Shown here piece after piece: positions 54,341-61,752 of a stretch of DNA of 64,000 bases. Below the pieces are notes generated by a model that worked only from the letters and a program-made list of their open reading frames with translations, made no database searches and had not been told where the DNA came from. Each line of letters begins with the position of its first letter. Position 1 is the first letter of the stretch. This DNA comes from Bacteroidota bacterium (lineage in GTDB: Bacteria > Bacteroidota > Bacteroidia > Cytophagales > Cyclobacteriaceae). The position numbers and the translations under genes were made by a program. Location: contig JAJRQT010000098.1 in assembly GCA_024280115.1 (NCBI GenBank), positions 1 through 64,000 on the forward strand, given 5' to 3'.

Positions 54341-54799
54341 TTATTTATTTTTATCAAAATCTGCTCTCAGTTCTTCCCAACTCCATATCGATCCCGCATT
54401 TTGTTTCTGCTGACTGATCGCTTCTTCACGGTCTTTAAACGGATTTAGAAACATACCCATTGGGCTGGGCATATTTTCACTTTTTAAATAGAAACAATCC
54501 CTTACATTGATTAATTCACCAGGATGATCATAGGTATTGGTTAAGATAAGCTTCAGTTTTGTTTCATCCTCTACTCGCTTATCAATATAATTGACAAGGC
54601 ATTCAACAGCATCAAACTTATATACTTTTCCTTTTTGTGTTACGATTTCTCCACCAAACCTCTGATCTACAATCGACATCCTGCAAAAATCACATTTATC
54701 TTCTCCATAGAGAATTGGTTTACTCTCAGGATTGCAGGCATTCAGTAAATAAATGCCTGCCACTGCAAATACAAATATTAACTTCTGATTTATTCGCAT
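54341..54799 (-). CDS. nosL: NosL copper chaperone lipoprotein
   Basis: 152 residues. Lipobox LLNAC (cysteine about residue 22) directs it to the membrane. The copper-binding motif CDFCRMSI (about 37-44, CxxC-x-M) is followed by FDAVECLVNYI. NosL delivers Cu(I) to NosZ. It lies between the 192-residue membrane protein (8 bp upstream) and nosD. Confidence 0.92.
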   Translation of the reverse strand: MRINQKLIFVFAVAGIYLLNACNPESKPILYGEDKCDFCRMSIVDQRFGGEIVTQKGKVYKFDAVECLVNYIDKRVEDETKLKLILTNTYDHPGELINVRDCFYLKSENMPSPMGMFLNPFKDREEAISQQKQNAGSIWSWEELRADFDKNK

Positions 54800-54807
54800 A
54801 TTTTACT

Positions 54808-55386
54808 CTAATTAATGTCTTGTTTTCCTTTTAAAAAGGAAGCTACAAATGAAAGTATCAACGATAATCCTATAAAAATTGAGCCGTAATATGGATATGA
54901 TATCGCATTGAAATTCAATAGCATTTTTGAACCAAATAATGGGGGTTGATAAGCTTGACCCGGCACCTTGATGGCCGCCTCATCTGAGAGATTGTGCCCA
55001 TAATCATACTCCCACAGATAGAAATCATAGATGCCCAAAATACCTAAAATTATCATGATAATTCCCCATGTAATCCATAGTTTTTTATTGTTGATCAAGC
55101 CAAATATAACTCCCAGTAGTGCCATTCCAATAATGACTTTTGGGAAATATTTTAATTCCGGAATAGATTCAGGCTCGATCATTTTCATGCCCACATAGTG
55201 ATTTAATATATTGATATTCTGCAAAGTTCCGGGCTCATCCCCCCCCAACTTGTTGATCCAAATGTACATGGTGATTCCCTTAGGATACTGAGGCGCCTCC
55301 AAAGTAATTCTCCATATTGGAGATAAAAATGTCCCTAAAAGTAAAACAGAACCGAGAATGAATAAAATTTTGGGCAGAGATCGCAT
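54808..55386 (-). CDS. Uncharacterised membrane protein of the nos cluster
   Basis: 192 residues with an N-terminal helix (7-27), a conserved-looking periplasmic part (YPKGITMYIWINKLGGDEPG, INILNHYVGMK, IPELKYFP, about 33-82) and three further helices (about 85-100, 107-130, 167-188). The segment NHYVGM recalls Bacteroidota proteins usually found between nosZ and nosL but with no assigned role. His/Met-containing stretches (LNHYVGMKMIEP) could bind copper; that is inference. It starts 220 bp downstream of nosZ, beyond a terminator-like hairpin, and is 8 bp from nosL. Confidence 0.7.
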   Translation of the reverse strand: MRSLPKILFILGSVLLLGTFLSPIWRITLEAPQYPKGITMYIWINKLGGDEPGTLQNINILNHYVGMKMIEPESIPELKYFPKVIIGMALLGVIFGLINNKKLWITWGIIMIILGILGIYDFYLWEYDYGHNLSDEAAIKVPGQAYQPPLFGSKMLLNFNAISYPYYGSIFIGLSLILSFVASFLKGKQDIN

Positions 55387-55522
55387 TTCTAAAAATTTGA
55401 AGGTTATTAAATCATATGATACTAAAAAATAAAATTGATATTAAAGACTGGTAAAAACAAATCCTATCTATCTTGTTCTACTCTTTTACACCTTATATTT
55501 TTATCGAATCCTAAGTTATAAA

Positions 55523-55558
55523 TAAAACAGGCATCACTCCGAATTGAAGTGATGCCTG
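55523..55558 (-). terminator. Hairpin just after nosZ, partial terminator
   Basis: CAGGCATCACT (55528-55538) pairs perfectly with AGTGATGCCTG (55548-55558). On the minus strand it is followed by TTTTATTTAT. Located 50 bp beyond the nosZ stop and before the other nos genes, it would reduce transcription of the accessory genes relative to nosZ or stabilise the nosZ mRNA 3' end. Confidence 0.8.
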
Positions 55559-55607
55559 AAGATGGAAAATATCCATCACCAATAAATAAACAACACAATC
55601 AACTCAC

Positions 55608-57587
55608 TTATTCTCCAAAGGCCTCATCTCCGAGACGCCATTTCATTTTCGTATTGGCATTTTCAGCCGAAACTCTTATATATCCCTGCATTTCCTGATG
55701 AAGCGCTGAACAGAAATCTGTACAATAAAACGGATAGACTCCTTCTGCTTTTGGCTCCCAGACCAGGGTTTCTGTTTGACCAGGCATAATCAGCAATTCT
55801 GCATTGTTAGCTCCCATCACTGCCAATCCATGAGGCACATCCCAATCTTGCTCAAGGTTGGTAATATGCCAAAAGACCTTATCTCCTACTTTAATTCCCT
55901 CAATATTATCCGGTGCGAAATGGCTTCTTATCATAGTTCCGTAGATATGCACTTCCTTGCCTTTTCTAACTACCTTAGTATCTGCTTCTGTCAAGGCTTT
56001 GTACTTATGTTCGTTTTCTTCGAGCCGGAAGAATTTCACTTGTTTATCCATGATTTTGGAGGCGAGAATACCCTGCGCATAATGAGGTTCGCCCATCGTC
56101 GGAAAGTCCAGCAAAAGTTCCATTTTATCACCGGAGATATCATAAAGTTGAGCGGAATGTGCCAATTCAGGGCCTGTGGGTAAATACCTGTCTTTGGTGA
56201 TTTTGTTCATAGCAATTAAATATTTACCATTCTCCCAGGGTTTCATCGATCCTCCGCCAGGAATACTCAGGTGACCAATTGAATAGTAAGCTGGAATCCT
56301 GTCAACAACTTCGAATGTTTCAAGGCTCCACTTCACTACTTCAGATGATATAAAGAACGAAGTATATCCATGACCCCTGCCATCAAATTCCGTATGAAGT
56401 GGTCCTAAACCTCCCATCTCAACCGTACCCACGTGAACTGCATCATAGTTAAGAACCGGGATGCCATCAATTTCATCATCAAATTTTTTGGCTTCGATTG
56501 CCGCAAGCATTTTCTCAAATGAATGAACCGTTAAATCAGCTGACAATTTACCATTCCCTACAATATATTCTCCTGTAGGACTTACATCAACGCCGTGAGG
56601 TGACTTTGGTGTGGGTAAATAATATACCAATCCGGGACATTCCGATGGAATAAGGACTTTTACACCTTTCATTTTAGTGGAAGTACCAGTATGGGTTTTA
56701 TCGCTATAATAGTTATGATAATACTCTGAAGGCCACTCCTTAAACTTACCCTGGGCAATGTACTCTTCGGCTTTTTTCCAGTTTACGGCAGCAATATAAT
56801 CTTTATCATATTGTGAAGCATTCTTTTCTTTCAATGTATTTGCCTGTTCTACATTATAACTAGTGAAAAAAGTCCATCCATGAGAAACACCTTTACCACA
56901 ATGCGCAAGATCATAGTCATATCCAGGTGCTAATATCTGAAATGCGATATCCATCTCACCCGGTTCCTGCCCACCACTGATGAATGTAAAAGTACCTTTG
57001 AAGTTTTCTTTGTAACTGTCAATTGGTACATCTTTTTGTGGAATAGGAACACTAAATCTTGTAGCTGCCACCAGGTACTCAGTGTTTTGAGTCGGATATG
57101 GAGATGCGTGGCTCCCTCCTGAGTTTGGAATCTCAATGATCTCCGTTGTTTCAAATGTAGTAAGATCGATCCTTGCAATCCTTGGAGTGTTGTTAGCATT
57201 GATAAAAAGGAAATTTCCATCATGCACCCCCTCCGTTTGTGAAAGCTTTGGATGGTGAGAATCATCCCACGGCACAAAACCATAGGTAGTCATCAGCATA
57301 GGCTTGGTTTCTTCATTGAAACCATATCCTTTTTCACCATCTACACTAAAGACGGGTATTGTCTTTAGCAATCTGCCAGATGGCAACCCGTGAACAGTAA
57401 CCTGTCCGCTAAAACCCCCTGAGAAGAATTCATAATACTGGTCATACTCACCCGGAGCTACATAAACTTTTTCAGCAGCGCTTGAATGGCTCATAGCGCC
57501 ACCTGTGCTGTTACCATTACCACATCCAGAATAAATGAAGAGTGAGGCAGTGATTAATAAAGCAAAAATGAAAGTAGTTGATCTCAT
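55608..57587 (-). CDS. nosZ: Nitrous-oxide reductase, clade II (lipoprotein/Sec type)
   Basis: 659 residues. The N-terminus is a Sec lipoprotein signal (cysteine in YSGCG, about residue 22), not a Tat signal, which marks clade II NosZ. The seven-bladed propeller carries CuZ histidines in WDDSHHPKLS (about 107-116), VSHGWTFF, SPHGVDVS, GPLHTEFDGRGH, IGHLSIPGG and EPHYAQG. The C-terminal cupredoxin CuA domain has DVPHGL and FYCTDFCSALHQEMQGY (about 618-634), the complete C-x3-C-x3-H-x2-M set. It reduces N2O to N2 in the periplasm. All ligands are present, so it should be functional. Co-transcribed with the upstream c-type cytochrome (42 bp gap). Confidence 0.96.
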   Translation of the reverse strand: MRSTTFIFALLITASLFIYSGCGNGNSTGGAMSHSSAAEKVYVAPGEYDQYYEFFSGGFSGQVTVHGLPSGRLLKTIPVFSVDGEKGYGFNEETKPMLMTTYGFVPWDDSHHPKLSQTEGVHDGNFLFINANNTPRIARIDLTTFETTEIIEIPNSGGSHASPYPTQNTEYLVAATRFSVPIPQKDVPIDSYKENFKGTFTFISGGQEPGEMDIAFQILAPGYDYDLAHCGKGVSHGWTFFTSYNVEQANTLKEKNASQYDKDYIAAVNWKKAEEYIAQGKFKEWPSEYYHNYYSDKTHTGTSTKMKGVKVLIPSECPGLVYYLPTPKSPHGVDVSPTGEYIVGNGKLSADLTVHSFEKMLAAIEAKKFDDEIDGIPVLNYDAVHVGTVEMGGLGPLHTEFDGRGHGYTSFFISSEVVKWSLETFEVVDRIPAYYSIGHLSIPGGGSMKPWENGKYLIAMNKITKDRYLPTGPELAHSAQLYDISGDKMELLLDFPTMGEPHYAQGILASKIMDKQVKFFRLEENEHKYKALTEADTKVVRKGKEVHIYGTMIRSHFAPDNIEGIKVGDKVFWHITNLEQDWDVPHGLAVMGANNAELLIMPGQTETLVWEPKAEGVYPFYCTDFCSALHQEMQGYIRVSAENANTKMKWRLGDEAFGE

Positions 57588-57629
57588 GTTTCTATAGTTT
57601 TGTTAAAAAACGGTTTTTAAGTGTTCAAT

Positions 57630-58109
57630 TTATAATGTCCTGAAATATTCAAGAACTGCCCTCGCGTCGTCTTCCGTCAAACCCTGATTCGCCATCACAG
57701 TGTTATATTTCATCAACAATCCCCTTCCTATCGGGTCTTTCATAGCCATCTCTTCCGGGTTAAGAATCATATTCATAATCCATTCAGGAGTTCTTCTTTC
57801 AAAGATACCTGTTGGAGCCGGTCCTAATTTTTCCTTATCCGGAGCATGGCATGCAGTACATTTCAATACATAGATATCTTCTCCTTTCTTTGCCATTTCA
57901 GCATCGAGTTCCCCCAATTCCACTTTGGTTATCGGACCACGACCTTTTTGGTTTTTCCAGTCAGCCTGCGCCTCTTCGTATGTCATAGGTTTCGCCTTTG
58001 GCGGCGGAGCAAATTTGCCCTTCTTCTCCTTGTCGCCAGATCCACCACCACAAGCACTCATGAATGCTACAACCACTATGGCTAAAAATATTGCTCCTTT
58101 TGATTTCAT
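57630..58109 (-). CDS. c-type cytochrome lipoprotein, probable electron donor to NosZ
   Basis: 159 residues with a lipoprotein signal (AFMSACGGGSG, cysteine about residue 20), a Lys/Pro-rich linker (28-45) and one heme c domain: CTACHAPDKEKLGPAP (heme motif CxxCH about 84-88) with a distal Met in YNTVMANQGLTEDD. A membrane-anchored monoheme cytochrome directly upstream of a clade II nosZ is the usual arrangement (often called nosC1/C2) and should pass electrons from the quinol pool to NosZ. An Fnr-like box precedes it. Confidence 0.9.
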   Translation of the reverse strand: MKSKGAIFLAIVVVAFMSACGGGSGDKEKKGKFAPPPKAKPMTYEEAQADWKNQKGRGPITKVELGELDAEMAKKGEDIYVLKCTACHAPDKEKLGPAPTGIFERRTPEWIMNMILNPEEMAMKDPIGRGLLMKYNTVMANQGLTEDDARAVLEYFRTL

Positions 58110-58148
58110 ATTATTTTATTTTAATTAACTATTATTTCAATTTTAGTG

Positions 58149-58195
58149 CGAATTTATATGTCGTACCAGAGGTAGGTATATGATTTGAATCATAA
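58149..58195 (-). promoter_or_regulatory. Fnr-like box and -7 element of the cytochrome-nosZ operon
   Basis: TATGATTTGAATCATAA (58179-58195) is a near-perfect dyad of the Fnr type (TGAT-N4-ATCA). On the minus strand TAAATTCG (58149-58156) resembles TAnnTTTG. Box centre to -7 centre is 34.5 bp. The box lies about 70 bp upstream of the cytochrome ATG. Confidence 0.7.
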
Positions 58196-58254
58196 AGTAA
58201 TGTTAGAGGTCTATATCATCCATTAAACACAAATAAACTCTGTTTTCAGACATA

Positions 58255-58854
58255 TTATTTTAAATAAATTTTATGTTGCCGGATCTCCAACTTCCCATCT
58301 TTTTGCAGCTTTTTGACTGTCCGGATAACGGTTTCAACTCTCAATCCCGTCATGTCGGCAATTTGTTGCCTTGTAAATGGTACGTAAAACTGTGATTTCT
58401 CTTCTTCTGCAGAATTGTCCCGCAGGTAATTCAACAGGGTCATTATCACATGGTCAGGCCAATAAGAAGATATTTCCTTTAATAAAATTGACTTGTAACG
58501 TAGGCGGTTGGACAACAGGGAATTAAATTTCCATTGAATGGTGTGATTTTCCTTTAAAAGCTCAAAAAAAGCTTCCTTTGGTAATCTACATATTTCTGAT
58601 TTTTCCGTAGCTACCGCATTGTTCGGATACGAAAAATCTCCAAAAAGAGGCGGCTCGCCAAAACTTTGACCGGCTTTAAATATACCCTGAATAAATTCCT
58701 GGCCGTTTTCGCTGTAGCTAGACATTTTTACCGTACCACGAATCACCTGGAAATAGAATGATGCAGATTCATCTTCCAAAAAAATAAATTCATCTTTCTG
58801 GACCTCGAAAAAATATGCTTTCTTCTCGGCCAGCAATTCTCTAGGTATAATCAT
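58255..58854 (-). CDS. Crp/Fnr-family regulator next to the nos operon
   Basis: 199 residues: cyclic-nucleotide-binding-like domain (about 15-125; GQSFGEPPLFGDFSYPNNAVA near residue 67) and a winged helix (about 140-197) with recognition helix in MTGLRVETVIRTVKKLQK. No N-terminal cysteine set, so it is not an iron-sulfur Fnr; it resembles heme-type or ligand-type (DNR/NnrR-like) regulators in size, though no heme ligand can be named. It is encoded upstream of the cytochrome-nosZ unit in the same direction, and is the obvious candidate to bind the three shared boxes. Confidence 0.85.
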   Translation of the reverse strand: MIIPRELLAEKKAYFFEVQKDEFIFLEDESASFYFQVIRGTVKMSSYSENGQEFIQGIFKAGQSFGEPPLFGDFSYPNNAVATEKSEICRLPKEAFFELLKENHTIQWKFNSLLSNRLRYKSILLKEISSYWPDHVIMTLLNYLRDNSAEEEKSQFYVPFTRQQIADMTGLRVETVIRTVKKLQKDGKLEIRQHKIYLK

Positions 58855-58941
58855 GGAGTTGCACTTCTATAAACCGGCACTCAAATATTGACCATTTTTT
58901 TAAAAATGCCTACATATACTGATAAAAAAATACAAAGAACC

Positions 58942-59868
58942 CTAACGAGATCTAATGCTTTTAAGGGCGGTTACGACTTTGGCAAATAAGATATTATTTT
59001 CGAGGTGCATATGAAAATGCATATCATATTCAAATTTTTTAAGCTCTTTATAAAGGATTTTAAAACCCGGGCTGCTCTCTTTGGGGGCCACATAATTGTT
59101 GCAAAAATTACGCAATACCCTTAGGGAAGAACCCGTTAAAATATGATCTTCCTCCATCCAATCTATGGCATCATCAAAATCATTGATATCTTTCAATCCA
59201 CCTTTTCTTAACGCAATTTCCAGCTTTTTATATGAGGGGAAAACAATATTTTCTTCGTCCTTTAGATGATCTTCCAGTTCAACTTTAAACTCCGAAAATC
59301 TCTCCCTGATCATTGGCAACTGTGGATGAGTAGCAGCGTGTGCCACAACTAAATGATCAATAAGGTTTCCCAATTCCGGAATTTGTTGCTTTACAAAAGT
59401 ATGATGGTTATTTTCAATATAATCAATAGTGAAACTGATGGACCACCGGTCAGTTCTTAACGGATTAACTATAAGTTGTTTTGATGATTTTATTTCTTTG
59501 TATATGGATTGGGCTTCTTTATTTACATCACTCAACTTCATATCACCCAATTGATAATATGGTATTCCTTTTTCTTCAAGAATGTCAATGGCTAACGGAT
59601 ATTGTTTTAATATATCATTTATAGTAAGGTTAAGTGCTTCTGTCTTCTTTATGGAAATTCGCCATATTTCCGGTCCATTTTCCAAATCAGACCAATTAAA
59701 AAATCCCTCCTTTTCAATTTGAAAAAGCTTGCTGAGTGGAGCCAGGCTATGATCACTGATGAGTTCAAGTTTCTGTCCGTCATTAAGATCGTCAAAAAGA
59801 TTTAAAATTATTTTTATTCGAAATCTCTTATCTATCTCCCTAACATCCAATATTTTATTTCCACTCAT
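58942..59868 (-). CDS. RIC/YtfE-like di-iron repair protein with DUF2249 domain
   Basis: 308 residues in three parts: a DUF2249 domain (about 5-75; LDVREIDKRFRIKIILNLFD, GPEIWRISI), a short ScdA/DUF1858-like helix bundle (about 78-125) and a hemerythrin domain (about 145-300) with ligands in IENNHHTF, HAATHPQLPMIRE, EDHLKDEENIVFP, EEDHILTG and HFHMHLENNI. These proteins repair iron-sulfur clusters damaged by NO or oxidants, or release NO. Oddly, the usual cysteine pair of the ScdA N-terminal domain is missing (GIPYYQLGDMKL). The promoter carries a copy of the shared Fnr-like box. Confidence 0.8.
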   Translation of the reverse strand: MSGNKILDVREIDKRFRIKIILNLFDDLNDGQKLELISDHSLAPLSKLFQIEKEGFFNWSDLENGPEIWRISIKKTEALNLTINDILKQYPLAIDILEEKGIPYYQLGDMKLSDVNKEAQSIYKEIKSSKQLIVNPLRTDRWSISFTIDYIENNHHTFVKQQIPELGNLIDHLVVAHAATHPQLPMIRERFSEFKVELEDHLKDEENIVFPSYKKLEIALRKGGLKDINDFDDAIDWMEEDHILTGSSLRVLRNFCNNYVAPKESSPGFKILYKELKKFEYDMHFHMHLENNILFAKVVTALKSIRSR

Positions 59869-59891
59869 AATTTATTAATGAAAAATACCCA

Positions 59892-59937
59892 CAAATATAT
59901 TCACATCGTAAACCCAACTTTATGACTCACATCATAA
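59892..59937 (-). promoter_or_regulatory. Fnr-like box and -7 element of the RIC-like gene
   Basis: TATGACTCACATCATAA (59921-59937) matches the shared box. On the minus strand TATATTTG (59892-59899) is a perfect TAnnTTTG. Box centre to -7 centre is 33.5 bp. The box lies 53-69 bp upstream of the start codon. Confidence 0.7.
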
Positions 59938-60132
59938 TCTCAACTTTATTTTACAAAATCAACTTGCAGGCCTGTGCATTGATAAATAACTTCAAAATCA
60001 TCCGAATTCCATTTAAAATAGGAAAGCCCTTTTTTATCATCACAAATACTTTTTAAACTATCTTACTATCAAAGCATCATTTTTTGCGTATATAAAAAGT
60101 ACACTGATGTTTAACATAAAAATCAAATAACT

Positions 60133-60390
60133 ATGAAAAATGATGCATTTAAAATTCTCGCAGGTTTTATAATCGGCGCCACTGCCGGATTACTCGCCGG
60201 CCTGTTAGTTGCTCCTGAAAGTGGTAAAGGGACAAGAAAAAAAATCTCAGATACAGCCGACAAAATCAAACATGATCTCCATGACTTCGCCGAGGAGACT
60301 TTGGAAGCCACAAAGAAAAGTATTTCTGAAACTGTAGATGATTTGGTAAAAGGGCATAAAGAAAAAGACCAGGCAACCTTAAAAAACTAA
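60133..60390 (+). CDS. YtxH-domain protein
   Basis: 85 residues: an N-terminal glycine-rich membrane helix (GFIIGATAGLLAGLLVAPESGKGTRKKI, about 10-37) typical of YtxH, then a basic/acidic amphipathic helix. YtxH proteins are small general-stress membrane proteins of unknown mechanism. ATG at 60133, divergent from the RIC-like gene. A strong terminator follows about 70 bp after the stop. Confidence 0.85.
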   Translation: MKNDAFKILAGFIIGATAGLLAGLLVAPESGKGTRKKISDTADKIKHDLHDFAEETLEATKKSISETVDDLVKGHKEKDQATLKN

Positions 60391-60462
60391 TATTGACTTG
60401 TTGATTCTGACAACTTTATCAACTCATTTATAAGTCTTGTTTGAAATTAGAAGCTAATCATA

Positions 60463-60490
60463 CCCCAGGTGACGCCTGGGGATTTTTATT
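60463..60490 (+). terminator. Intrinsic terminator after the YtxH gene
   Basis: CCCCAGG-TGACG-CCTGGGG (60463-60481) followed by ATTTTTATTT. The remaining part of the gap 60391-60693 shows no gene. Confidence 0.9.
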
Positions 60491-60636
60491 TCCTTAATCC
60501 GTCAAGCTGAACGCCCATAGCAAGGTATCAACTTTAAATATTCTTCTCGAATTCAAATATCCCATGCATCAGAATACTTGAAAGAAGACTTTTGAACAGG
60601 AAGCAAATTATCATAGTCTTTCTATAAAATGGCTTT

Positions 60637-60673
60637 GAAGAGGTGGGCGAAAAATATTACTTGTCACCTCTTC
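60637..60673 (-). terminator. Possible terminator of the substrate-binding protein gene
   Basis: GAAGAGGTG (60637-60645) pairs with CACCTCTTC (60665-60673) across a 19-nt loop, 20 bp beyond the stop at 60694. No clear T run follows on the minus strand, so efficiency is doubtful. Confidence 0.35.
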
Positions 60674-60693
60674 TGATCAAATAATACTAAGGA

Positions 60694-61665
60694 TCATTCG
60701 CTCACGATTCTCGCTTTGCTCATTAGTATCGAATCGGGAAGGAAATGTATCTTATCAGCTAAACTGGTATTTAGCCAGACGACAGATTGTTGATTGCTGA
60801 TGACCTGGAAATCTTCAGGATTGGCCCCATTCAGAATCTTTTTCGCTGTTCTGGCTGCCCAAATGCCCTGTTCCTTTGCTACTTTTGTCAACCCAAACAA
60901 GGCATAGGGCATCATAAAGTCCTCGCAAGTAACTAACGGTACCTTTATATTCTGGCTTACAAAACTTACAGCTTCATCGTGCTCCCATCCTTTGATGCCT
61001 CCATTGGTAGGAATATAAATGATGTCATATAAATCATTCGCATCTTTGAATTCAGACTTCCACTGATCAAAATTATCCACTAATACGTTTGTTGCGTCAA
61101 CCCCGACACGATTGAATAGAGTATCAAGCAATTGTCTTTCTTTCCGAGAGGTGGTTGTATTTTCTGTGAGCACAAGCAACCTTTTCATGGATGGATAATA
61201 AGGTCGCAAAGTGAGCAATAAATCTGCAAGCGGTAATACCTCAAGCATGCCGGTAACCTTACTGGCTGGCAGGTTATATTCCTGATCAGACCAGTTTACT
61301 CCGCAAAATACCACGGGCATCGCAAGGTCTTTCAAATAAGGTTGAACAAGGTATTTCACTGCATTATCATCAGACACAATTAATATATCAGGCTGGGCAG
61401 CTTTAATGGAATCATATATCTGGGCTGCCCGGTTTTCTATAAATGTCTCTGAAGGATTTAGCTTGGTATCCATCAGATATGAGGTAATCCTAAAACTATC
61501 TGCTGGAAAATTTTCAATTACGCTTTCCATAATTTCATCACTTGAAGGATGGCCCTTATGGTAAGAATTAATATATACCACTTTCTTTTTTTCAATGTCT
61601 CTTTGCACGCAGGATTGAAAAAAAATCACTAAAAAAAATACGTTTATAAAAGGTCTAAATTTCAT
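60694..61665 (-). CDS. Orphan ABC-type substrate-binding lipoprotein (ABC_sub_bind family)
   Basis: 323 residues with a lipoprotein signal (FLVIFFQSC, cysteine about residue 19) and two Rossmann-like lobes: KKVVYINSYHKGHPSSDEIMESV (about 27-49), ILIVSDDNAVKYLVQPYL (about 95-112), PVVFCGVNWSD and the later VPLVTCEDFMMPYALFGLTK. It matches the PF04392 type of binding protein (TrpX-like and sensor-associated members). No permease or ATPase gene is near, so it may serve a transporter elsewhere or feed a signalling protein. It lies 87 bp downstream of the enolase-superfamily gene on the same strand, possibly in one unit. Confidence 0.75.
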   Translation of the reverse strand: MKFRPFINVFFLVIFFQSCVQRDIEKKKVVYINSYHKGHPSSDEIMESVIENFPADSFRITSYLMDTKLNPSETFIENRAAQIYDSIKAAQPDILIVSDDNAVKYLVQPYLKDLAMPVVFCGVNWSDQEYNLPASKVTGMLEVLPLADLLLTLRPYYPSMKRLLVLTENTTTSRKERQLLDTLFNRVGVDATNVLVDNFDQWKSEFKDANDLYDIIYIPTNGGIKGWEHDEAVSFVSQNIKVPLVTCEDFMMPYALFGLTKVAKEQGIWAARTAKKILNGANPEDFQVISNQQSVVWLNTSLADKIHFLPDSILMSKARIVSE

Positions 61666-61752
61666 ACAAGAAAAAATTTGCAGCTTAAAAATGCTTAATA
61701 ATCATACTTTAGTATTTTAGTATCAAAGAATCGAAATTTCAACACTTCCGCT

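Noticed and set aside
54313-54357. Longer NosD start at a TTG overlapping nosL
   Set aside because: ATG 54312 gives a normal signal peptide; the TTG start adds a charged stretch before it and overlaps the nosL end.
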